Source: Asterella californica
Taxonomy: Eukaryota; Streptophyta; Marchantiopsida; Marchantiales; Aytoniaceae
DNA: 64,000 bases
Assembly: GCA_036924285.1 (NCBI GenBank)
Contig: JAYKYS010000011.1
Span: 3,968,001 to 4,032,000 of the forward strand
Reading direction: 5' to 3'
Shown: piece by piece, positions 22,269-31,159 of the stretch
Layout of the letters: every line of letters begins with the position of its first letter
How positions within the stretch are numbered: the stretch's first letter is position 1
The notes under the pieces: generated by a model
Told to the model about the DNA's origin: nothing
Seen by the model: only the letters and a program-made list of their open reading frames with translations
Databases searched by the model: none
Made by a program: the position numbers and the translations under genes

Positions 22269-23651
22269 TGTCGGAGTGTGATCCGTCTACCTAGGAAAGC
22301 GCCGAGCTTCTGGCTGTGGTTGTTCACTCAAGAGGTTGGCTTTCAGGTTACAACAGGGGCTATAAACACTCACACAGATGTGTAAGATCTAGTAATATAC
22401 TCAGAAAGCGAAATTCAGGTCTAGCTGGCAGTAATAGGATCCGGCGGTGAACTTTGACACTCACGGAGAGGAAAACTATGAAGGTTTAGACTTCTAAACT
22501 TCCCCTACATGCAAATGAGGTACTACTGAACTCACAGACCAAGTTTCAGCCTGAGATCAAATTCTGACACGGAGATATGAACAGAAAAGTTTTGAGCAAG
22601 AAAACTACGGCAATTTCTGGTACCTAGATGGCTATTTCGACCTATAACAGAAGATTGGCTCGATCAATATCAAATATTCTTACAAGATTTGGAGTCTACA
22701 GGATGCTGAACACCCCTGTGAAATTGGGACTCCTGAATGTACACAGAACTCCAGATCTCCTCCTCTGAAGTCGCTGCTCTAGATTAAGAGCTTTTCAGAC
22801 CCCTTCTGCTTCAGCGGCCGCCCTGAATTACTCAGTCACTCAATCGATATGAAACTTTTTAGGAAACCGTAGCCCTGCTGGCAGAGAACACAACCTCGAA
22901 GTTTTGAAGCAATTTCCTCAAATCTGCTGCGAGTGACACTGAAAACCCTAAATCCAACAAAAGTGATTCAATTCTGGCACAATTCGAACTTCAATTGATC
23001 ATAACTTCGTCTTTATTGCCTCAAATCGATCGAAAATTTACTGGAAGTGCTTGGCATGACGAGCTCTACCCTCCTGTGTTCTCAGATTTCGAAGTCCCCC
23101 TCACCAAATGCTCGAAATCCCCTTAAGACCTCTGTTTCTAAATTTAGAGTTACACAAAAGACAAAAATGGACCAATGAGAGTTCATAGTTCCACTTGGCT
23201 GTCCTTTAGTGCCCTAATCCACGTGGTAACTCAACTTCACTCAAAGGCTACCACGTCAACCCCCTAAAGTGCCAGCATAAATCTTAAACTTCAAGCGAAG
23301 GCATGTAAAATAACACGTAACCCTAAAAGATAACTTAAACCAGCTAGAAAGCACGCATGGGCGACAAGTAAGTACAACCCATGAGCTCAAACCCCTATAA
23401 GCATGGAAACCCTAAGTTATGTATATTCACAACATAGATAAGCATGATATCATTTGCACAAGCGCAAGAGTGCTTGAACAAGATAGATAACATACTATCA
23501 ACCTACTAGGACTCGAAATAGTGTTACCACAGTATGCAAAGGTGTCAAACATATACATAAACGACTAGAAGTAATATGAGCTAACTTCTAGAACTACTAA
23601 ACTCAAGTGTCGGAGTAGAAATATAACATGTAGCCGTCAAGTAGCGCGACA
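22269..23651 (-). repeat. Element A 5' LTR (LTR2 family, 1383 bp)
   Basis: The LTR runs from TGTCGGAGTG to GCGCGACA. It is about 100 bp longer than the solo LTR2 copies because of an extra segment near 23390-23510. It also differs from them at many single positions. Flanking sequence on the right starts TCGT and is part of a gene-like exon with a CCHC knuckle. Confidence 0.9.
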
Positions 23652-24126
23652 TCGTAAGACGAGACGTTCTTGCATTTCATCTACTAGAACTAGTAGCGGC
23701 AGGCAGAATCAGGTTGGAAGATGTAGTCGGTGTAAACAGATTGGACACAATGTTCGAACATGTCAAGGGGACGATCATCCAGATATCAACGAGACTGAGC
23801 ACCCACCGATTGTCTCTAGCATGGCAGCATTGCATCCGGAGGACGAGGAAGTGTTCACAACCTCGGATGAAGAACTCGGTTTCACATCAGCAGGTTCGTT
23901 AACCAGGAAATTTCTGATAATGTTTTCTTGGTTACAATGATTCAGTTTCAGTTCGCATTCATTCATGTTTGTTTTGTACCGTGTTATCATTGCAGAAGTG
24001 AACATCGACTGCGGAGAACAGACCGACCTTTATTGTTACGAGTTCTACTTCCTTCGTTGGTTGGGTTATCGTAGTATCCAATGGAGGTGTCCAACGGCTC
24101 CATTGGAGGCGTCCAACAGTTGTTAA
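23652..24126 (+). pseudogene. Fragment with a CCHC zinc knuckle, cut by element A
   Basis: A frame open from the element A boundary encodes RCSRCKQIGHNVRTC around 23719-23763, a CX2CX4HX4C knuckle in the form typical of the end of MULE-type transposases and some FAR1-related plant proteins. An acidic tail follows. A possible donor near 23896 (GTTCGT) and acceptor before 23996 (TTGCAG) would join a second short exon ending with TAA near 24126. The 5' part of the gene is missing where element A inserted. I see the knuckle directly; the transposase assignment is inference. Confidence 0.5.
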
Positions 24127-24311
24127 ATTGAAGTGTCCAACAATCGCGGTTGGAGAGCGACTGCGTGAGGACGAGAACAGTAATGAAAGTGAATGTTAGA
24201 AACAGTCAGTGTAGAGCGATTGAAGCCGAGAGTGCAATTGTAGAGAACTCTATTCGGAGACTGTGGCTTGAACTCATCATTTAAAACGTTGCGTTTGTCA
24301 CCATAGCTTCA

Positions 24312-24972
24312 TTGTGTTCGTTGGCTGAACTTGAAGAGTGTATCAGTAACATATCTTGCATGTGGGTAGTTGCTTCTATTCAACGGATAATCAAAAATCA
24401 GAAATGGAATTCTATATCGTATGTGGCTTGCAATTTCCCATGGTGTTTGAAGCAAGTGATAGACTCTATGCAGACCTCATCAAGCTCCGCTAAGAAGGTG
24501 CTATATTTCAATCAAGTGCAGCCCGACAGCAGGAAGACTTGACACGCTTGTGGTCAGAGGAGAAACAAGAGGCAGTATCGATTTCATTTAGGATTGATTG
24601 ATTACAGCGTAAGTCATCAGCTGGAAGCAGCCTTACCAATAGTTATTATTTGGAGTATTGGAGAGAAGCTCTTAGGGATGACTGCAGAATCCTTTGAAGA
24701 ATTATCATCCGACAAACAAGATAGACTTCTCAACGTTGTTTGTCAGAAGAAGTGGCGCTTCAAAATTGAGTACAACGCGAAGCAAAATTGATTTTATAGT
24801 GTTCGACATAGAACATGAGATAGAAGAGTCAGACGAGTTCGAAGATGCGATAGAGGATCTTGTCTCTATCATGGATAGTGTAACATTTTACTCATCGGTA
24901 GAAAGTGAGAAGTCTACGTTGGGCGATAACGCTGAGCTTCTGAAGATGGAGCGCTTAAACACCATCGGGTAG
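24312..24972 (+). pseudogene. RPA1-like DBD-C domain fragment (plus strand)
   Basis: The segment resembles the C-terminal DNA-binding domain C of the replication protein A large subunit. The first part has WNSISYVACNFPWCLKQV, matching the start of the zinc ribbon (Cys-x4-Cys). A second part, open in another frame from about 24540, reads CGQRRNKRQYRFHLGLIDY, then GEKLLGMTAESFEELSSDKQ and KKWRFKIEYNAKQ near 24790. The OB-fold end FKIEYNAKQ resembles the FR-x-RAKQE end of RPA1. A frame change separates the two parts. An acidic frame (24790-24972) follows in the third frame. A related copy lies on the minus strand at 30385-31150. Helitrons of plants often carry RPA-like genes, so a mobile origin is possible. 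Confidence 0.55.
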
Positions 24973-25239
24973 TGACACTAGTCGAAAGATCAGAAGAGAT
25001 TGAAATGAGCTTGGAAGGTATTGCTTGTGATTTGCAAGGAGTGGTTGAGCTCCAACGAGAACAAAAGGAGTTCAAGGAATGATTCTAAGATGAAGGAGTT
25101 CTAGGAATGGTTCTAAGATAGTTTTAAATGGTTAGCGCGTCCATCTTATATTTTGTTACGACTTTCATTATATAAAGCTAAATCAAATCCATTGTACGTG
25201 CACTCCTCCATTCTGTGTTTCTCATGGATCGTGAAGTAG

Positions 25240-25790
25240 TACCCCTTCACCAAAAAACGGTGAAACATATATGTTTCGCCTCGTGAGTTTAGTCGCGAAA
25301 GGATACCTCATAAACATGAGAGCGAAACATGCGTGTTTCGTCTCGTGATATTAATTAGAGGGCGAAACACGGCAAGTTTTTCCCCAAAATGAGACGAAAC
25401 ATATATGTTTCGCCTCGTGACATTAGCCCCGAAGAGTAACCCCTTCGCGACTAATAGTATGAGGACGAAACACGGCATGTTTCACCTCGTGACATTAGTC
25501 GCAAAGGGGTACACTTCGAGACTAATGGTCAAAGGATGAAATATGATGTTTCACCCACAATGAGATGAAACATGCGTGTTTCGCCTCGTGACATTAGTCG
25601 CAAAGGGATACTCTTCACGACTAATGATCAGAGTGCGAAACACGGCGTGTTTCGCCTCGTGACACCTCGCCCACGCATGAGATGAACTCCACGCATGTTT
25701 CGTCCAGACACGAGGTGAACTCCATGTGTTTCTTCGTGACATTAGAGACGAAGGGGTACCCTTCACGAATAATTGTTAGTGCCTTGATCC
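25240..25790. repeat. Cluster of palindromic GAAACAT...ATGTTTC repeats, left flank of FCP1-like pseudogene
   Basis: About eight imperfect copies of a unit occur here. Each holds a small palindrome such as CGAAACATATATGTTTCG, followed by CCTCGTGACATTAGTCG and a run resembling AAAGGGGTACCCTTCGCGA. Related words reappear at 26255-26305 and at 28930-29245 on the other side of the FCP1-like pseudogene. Such clusters resemble the subterminal repeats of CACTA or similar DNA transposons, though no terminal inverted repeat was located. Confidence 0.7.
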
Positions 25791-26548
25791 CTACGGTATG
25801 ATAACGCTGAAACTATTCGTCAATCTTTGAACCTCGATGTCCCCGGTCAGTCTGTACCTCAGCCTCCTGATATCTCCAGATTCGAGTAAAGTAGAAAAGA
25901 ATCAAAATTGCTTGGAGCTGAATACACAACGCTACACATCTTCCAGTTGAAGCTGATGTGTACTCGGCTCCAATCAATACAGGATTCATTTTCAGAACTC
26001 GATTAGATAGAAGTTGATTGGATACAGAATAGATTGAACCGAGAGCTGGATTTGAACCCAAAAACTTCTCTCCCCACAAATGCAAGAAAAGAGAAAATCT
26101 AATTCAAACATCAATAGCATCATATAGAATATCGTCTTAACTCCGAATAGTCTGAATATTGATACTATTTTTGAAGCTATGTGCAATGCTCCAAGCGTCC
26201 GGTTATGAGGTTACATACAAGCTTCACCACTTAGATAAAGCTTGTAGTGAGACACACGCATGTTTCGTCCTGAAAATAGGGTGAAACTTAGTATGTTTCG
26301 CTCGCCCTAAATAAACAATGCATAAAAACACATCACATAACACTCGAAGAAAAAGAAATATTGCAAAAGATTATTTTCAAAAACTTTTGTATATAATAGA
26401 TTAACAAAAGAGAGATTATGTTTCTCACTTTAGTTTAGGGTAGAGATGCATACAAACTCCATGTGGCACGGATCTCCATATTGACCTCCTCTTGGATAAT
26501 ATTGGTCCAATAACTTTTGAGTGCTATAAATGGATCCTGAGCAAAAAC
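25791..26548. other. No gene seen; contains a few palindromic repeat words
   Basis: This interval follows the 3' end of the FCP1-like pseudogene. Two GAAAC/GTTTC words near 26255-26305 belong to the flanking repeat family. A word GGTTCAAATCC on the minus strand near 26050 resembles a tRNA box B, but no cloverleaf can be drawn around it. Confidence 0.4.
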
Positions 26549-28873
26549 TTATGAATATCTAGTCTCTTCTGGACTAACACCCCAATGAAGAAACCAAGGC
26601 AACAAAGTGGCTTCCAAATATAACTCTCTGTCAATATCCATAATAAAAGGAGAAAAAGGAGGAGGATGGATAGCATTAAAAGGATGGTTGGTACTATTTT
26701 TGACTGGACTATCATCCACAAACAAAACGTCTCTCGTGCTCAAATTACGATGATGAAGAATAGCAAAATCTTTCAAGTACAAGTGATTTTCAAAAGCAGC
26801 TTCTCGGACCGTCTTATATTTGAAACACATGTCTTGAGCAAAAACATGACATACCTACAAAAAAAGACATCAATTTTAAGAACACATATCAACGAGCAAA
26901 AACATAACATATAATATCAATACATAGCAAATCTTAATTGAAAACAAGTTTGTAAGAAATATCATACCTTCCCTCGTGCAACTCCAGGAGGTAGATAATT
27001 CATCTCTTCCATAGCGCATAATAGCGTTCTCATGTTCAACAACGTTCGAGAAGTCCATATGATAACATGAAACTTATCTAAACATATCTCCAAAAAAGAT
27101 TTCACTCCACGTCTCGCCACGTACCATATAGACGATTCAAACCACTTGAACTAAACCACTTGAACTAAAAAACCATTCAAATCAAGGATTAAGGTCTTAC
27201 GTCGATTTGCAGTAGGATGAACTAGATAAGGATAGAACTCTTCTGCCTCACGTATACTGTTCAATTCCTCTTTCACAATCATAACTTGATACTCCATATG
27301 CTCGAGTTGTTGACTTTTGGAATTAAGCTCTTCCTCCTTCTTTTTGATGGCATTATGGAGTTGATTCATTCTCGCGATGAGAATAGCTTCATCATCTACA
27401 GAGATACAACAAATAACAAGTACAACTTCATTAAAATAACACCATACAACTAAATTATAGTAAATTAAAATTAAATACATTCAAAAAGCATTTAATACAT
27501 TTTATCAACAAGTAAAAAACCCCTGAAACTTGTGATCAGTTTCAAAGTAAAGACAAACTCTAACATAAACTCAGTAAACTGTAAACTTTTTACTTGACGA
27601 GGGAGGAGCTTGATGCGAAGCCTGAGGATCTTGCCCAGGAGAAGAAAAGTGCACCGCAGTATCTGAAATGAGTGTTAAATGAATCAATATTGAAACATAA
27701 CCATATTACATAAAAGAATTAACCTTAGTAAAACAAAAACCTAAATAAACAACTTATACATACAAGAATTAACCTTAGTAAAACAAAAAACTGCATAAAC
27801 AACTTAAAAACTTCATACCTGGTGATGAGAGACGAACAAGCTGTGAAGACTAAGGATCTTGACCACGAGAATCAAAATCTACAGCTGGAGTTGCAAGCAA
27901 GGATTTCAAATTTTAGTTTAAGGAGTAAGTATTGAAACATACTAAACGAAAAATAACCAAATCAAACTTCAAACAGTATTAGAACAGAAAATAAAAGCTT
28001 ACTTGATGATGGCTGAATTCTCCGAGAAGAATCCACTCTTCCTCTCTCTGGAAGTATACCGATATGAACCATGAGGTGATTCAAAATCATACCCACCCAT
28101 GTTTCAGGATGTCGTATCAATTTCTCCTTACTCATATGTTTCTTCATGGAGGAAATCTCGGTATCCAAAGAATCCAAAATGAATTCAGTCTAATCATAAT
28201 CTTCCTCACTTTCTTCTACTTTACTTTTCACGTATAAAGCTAAATGCCCATGAACTTCTTTTGGTCTTCGACGAGCCAAAAGAACATAATTGATGAGCTG
28301 GAATACAGACCTCCATTCTGGATACTCACACATCCACAACAAATATCTATTTTCCTTCTCGTCTTTTGTAGAGAACCAATCTTCTATCAAACTCCTCTTC
28401 ACATTATGAGGACGAGGTACTATTGTTCCCATGGGTAAAACTAAAGACTCTCGAACAAAAGACTCATCCAATACAATCTGATGTCCTTGAACAATCGCCC
28501 GATGACTATCCTCCTCATATGATTGGATGAACTCTATACAAAATAGAATCTGCAAAATATAAATAATAAATGATAATGAGGATATGCATGATCATACATT
28601 CTAACACACGTATATCTTTTACATGCATACATATACTTTTGAAAAAAATCGATTACATGTAAAAGTATTTACTTACATCAGGACGAAGAAACTCAAAAGA
28701 TAGAGCAATAAGCAATCCAAGTCGATCGAGAGCTTCTTCTTCTACTCCTTGCAAGGAATTCTCCATTTCCTCCTTTTCAACCCAACACCACTTCAAATGA
28801 TATCGTTCATCCTCTTCATGAGTATATTTAAACATAGAAGGTCCTTCCTTCATGCTCTCTAATTCCGCACCCG
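26549..28873 (-). pseudogene. FCP1/HAD-type phosphatase-like gene, six exons, with in-frame stops
   Basis: Exons on the minus strand with GT-AG borders: 28677-28873, 28003-28549, 27819-27878, 27594-27662, 26969-27395, 26549-26854. The first two are acidic and Trp-rich, of unknown function. The third and fourth are short and alike (GQDP words). Exon five has a coiled coil, then KTLILDLNGFLV, the HAD motif I with the second Asp replaced by Asn, then GVKSFLEICLDKFHVIIWTSR. Exon six has HVFAQDMCFKY and DVLFVDDSPVKN, the HAD motif near the C-terminus. Stops within the frame are a TAG at 28187-28189, a TAG in the third exon, and a TAG after LDLNGFLVQVV next to a 14-bp tandem duplication. The fold is that of C-terminal-domain phosphatases; activity is doubtful given the Asn and the stops. 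Confidence 0.65.
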
Positions 28874-28929
28874 CTAAAAAAACGTATAAAAAGAAGTTAA
28901 AAATGGTCCAAAACGAAAACGAAGACAAA

Positions 28930-29245
28930 GGCCATGAGACGAAACATTGTTATTTCGCGTCATGAAAGTACAAAACTATAATGTTTCGTCCTCTAATACG
29001 GAGTGAGGCAAAGGTGTTTCGTCCCACGAAGATATCTCGCACAGGACGAAACATGCCGTGTTTCGTCATCGTGCGACGAATGTGCTCACAGAGTGAAACA
29101 TGCCGTGTTTTATCTCATGATGGTGTTTCACTCTGTGCGAGTGAGCAGATGTGCTCGCAGAGGATGAAACACATGTTTCGTCCATTACTAGGGCGAAACA
29201 TGCCGTGTTTTATCCTAGTTATACACTAATTTTGTGCGAAACATC
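28930..29245. repeat. Cluster of palindromic GAAACAT...ATGTTTC repeats, right flank of FCP1-like pseudogene
   Basis: Several units such as CGAAACATGCCGTGTTTCG occur with spacing of 40-70 bp. They match the words at 25240-25790. Together the clusters bracket the FCP1-like pseudogene, as expected if it was carried by, or inserted in, one transposon. Confidence 0.65.
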
Positions 29246-29348
29246 CTGTTTTGCTAACCCTAACAGCTAAATACTAACATTCAACAAAACAGCAAAACAT
29301 GCACACATGCAGGGAAACAAATTCTATGATAATTAACTTATAGGACCG

Positions 29349-29690
29349 TTGTGGTACCCTCCGCTCTCTCGAGACTCCGCCCCGATCTTGTCCTCTTTCA
29401 TCGCCTCCGCCTCGACCTCGAATTGGAACTCCACTGCCACACTACCAACACCTCCTCTCCTTTTCATCACAGAGATTTCCAAAATTACTCAGAGTAGATT
29501 CCAAGATCTTACAACAATTCAACACCTACCACTCTTGTCCCGTAACCTCACTTCTCTCCCTTCGCTCTCTCTTTTCCTAAACCTCTCGACTGTCCTCTCT
29601 TTCTACTCTCGACTCTCCTTCTACTATCGACTCTCCTCCTCTTCCTTTCCTCTCGACTCTCCTGGACCCTCCTCTCGACTCTCCTAAGGG
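29349..29690. other. Pyrimidine-rich low-complexity tract
   Basis: The plus strand is dominated by C and T, with CTCTCGACTCTCCT repeated in the right half. The 112-codon frame on it is Ser/Leu/Pro-rich and has no recognised domain. It may be a leader or promoter region. Confidence 0.4.
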
Positions 29691-29957
29691 TAGAAGGAGC
29701 TAATTGGAAGCCGGAGCAGACTTCTTGTCTCGACTTTTTGAGAAGGGTGGAAGCTGCTAATCCACAGGAGCAGCACTTTCTATGCTCGAAGTTGTTTGTA
29801 AGTATATCCTTGGCCTGTGAAACGAATTCGGTTACTGGGCATAAACGTTTGCAGAGTCTTCAGAGAGTTTGAAGGTTCTTACTGTTCTGCAACTGACACT
29901 GACATAATTATATAATTATTCTTGGTTAGTTTATTTCATGCACCACCAAACTGCAAA

Positions 29958-30084
29958 ATGTCTGAAGGTCGCGATAACAAGCTAGAGGATGTCATTCTAA
30001 CCAGAGGATGTAATTCCAGTGGCTCATTACTGCGACAGCCTCTTATGCTAATATTTGGAAGTGATACTCATGATCACCAAATGG
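29958..30084 (+). CDS. Possible isolated coding exon, unknown function
   Basis: An ATG at 29958 opens 42 codons (MSEGRDNKLEDVILTRGCNS and onward) and ends at a GTAACG donor-like word near 30085. A TTGGTTAG acceptor-like word lies upstream near 29928. No following exon was recognised, and an exon cut from its gene or a chance frame is equally likely. Confidence 0.2.
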
Positions 30085-30197
30085 GTAACGTTTTTCTGTT
30101 CTCACTCTTGATTGCTTTTTCTGTGTATTACGATCATTTTATTTCTCAAACAATTGGTCATTGATATTTTGTGTTTTTCTCTCTTCACGCTAGGTTT

Positions 30198-30336
30198 ATT
30201 CACGCTCGGGCTTATTCATCACTTCCGCATTTACAGAAAACAGGACAGAAAATAGGAACAGTAGTATATAGATTCACGCTCGTGCTTATTCATCACTTCC
30301 GCATTCACAGAAAACAGGAACAGTAGTATATAGATA
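30198..30336. repeat. Tandem duplication of about 70 bp
   Basis: The words ATTCACGCTCG, CTTATTCATCACTTCCGCAT and ACAGTAGTATATAGAT recur in two adjacent copies. The first copy has an extra ACAGAAAATAGGA segment. Confidence 0.75.
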
Positions 30337-30384
30337 AGGCGATAGATATTATTCCAAAATATTTCTAGACATCATACTTATCCG

Positions 30385-31150
30385 CTACTCTAGTAAGGTG
30401 TAGAGTTTCTCGAGGTTCTCAATTGCATCTTCGCACACAGATAGTGCATTCTTTATTTCTTCATAGAGACCCACGGTTCGGTGTTTCACCTCTGCAATAT
30501 AATCTCGAACTTGGCGAAACCTAGTCAATGCATCACGACAATGCTGAACATGATTGCTAATTATCACTGTAGGCTCTTCCATCACCAATCGGTCCATGTC
30601 CCAAACAATCTACCCCAACTCGCTCGATAACATCAGAAATTGCTTGTGAACATCCAGGTCTACGCGCTGCGAACACTGTGTGCTCTCTACCTTTTCGGTT
30701 GAGACCGATTTGCAGCTCTCAAAATCTTCACAAAACAGTAGATTGAATAACTTTTTTTTGTTCCTCTTCTGACAAAATGCAGAATTCCGTTGCTGTTATT
30801 CCTAAGAGTTCATTCCCAGCTTGCCAAACTGTGAAAACACTGCAGTCTTCAATTTTCCACTCCTTCGTTGATGAGTTCATCAGTGACATACCGAATCTCC
30901 AAGCTCGAAAAGTAGAAGCATGAGAACAACAACTGCTTGGAGAGTTTGCTCTAGGAGATCGAAATTCTTTTTGTTTAGATACTCCTTCGGCAGCTTTCAA
31001 ACATCTAGCACAAGCCAGATAAGTCATGGAACCATCAAAACTGCGGATGACTTTTACTATCGCACACCTGGTCCATCATGGCTCTACTCTGGTCTCAATA
31101 GTTTCAGCTTCATTGTAGAATTCACGAAGAGAGAAAATCTGCATCGTCAT
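30385..31150 (-). pseudogene. RPA1-like DBD-C domain fragment (minus strand)
   Basis: From an ATG at 31150 the frame reads MTMQIFSLREFYNEAE, meets a TGA, then continues WTRCAIVKVIRSFDGSMTYLACARCLKAAEG, resembling the start of RPA1 domain C and the first zinc-ribbon cysteines. A second cysteine pair lies in SSCCSHAS, then WRFGMSLMNSSTKEW and AGNELLGITATEFCILSEEEQ to a stop at 30728. After a frame change and a TAG, an acidic coiled-coil tail (30385-30597) follows. The order of domains matches the plus-strand fragment at 24312-24972, including an acidic C-terminal part, so the two are paralogous or duplicated remnants. Confidence 0.55.
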
Positions 31151-31159
31151 TGATAAGAA

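Larger units (their letters stand above)
3815..23651 (-). mobile_element. Element A: 3'-truncated Ty3/gypsy retrotransposon, host of a nested insertion stack
   Basis: Element A reads on the minus strand: 5' LTR at 22269-23651, gag from 22192, then protease, RT, RNase H and integrase down to about 3815, where homology stops inside integrase. The 3' LTR is absent. Its gag is interrupted between 8077 and 21003 by a reverse-oriented solo LTR that carries further insertions. The 4-bp duplication ACGG (8074-8077 and 21003-21006) marks that insertion, and the gag reading frame on the two sides joins without a shift when one ACGG is removed. The right-hand flank of the LTR begins TCGT. Several stops and at least one frameshift show that the element is dead. 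Confidence 0.9.

Noticed and set aside
25240..25790. CRISPR-like array of short palindromic repeats
   Set aside because: Units vary in length and sequence, spacers are not unique, and the surrounding DNA is eukaryotic with introns and retrotransposons.
26030..26060. tRNA gene suggested by GGTTCAAATCC on the minus strand
   Set aside because: No anticodon arm, D arm or acceptor stem could be placed at proper distance.
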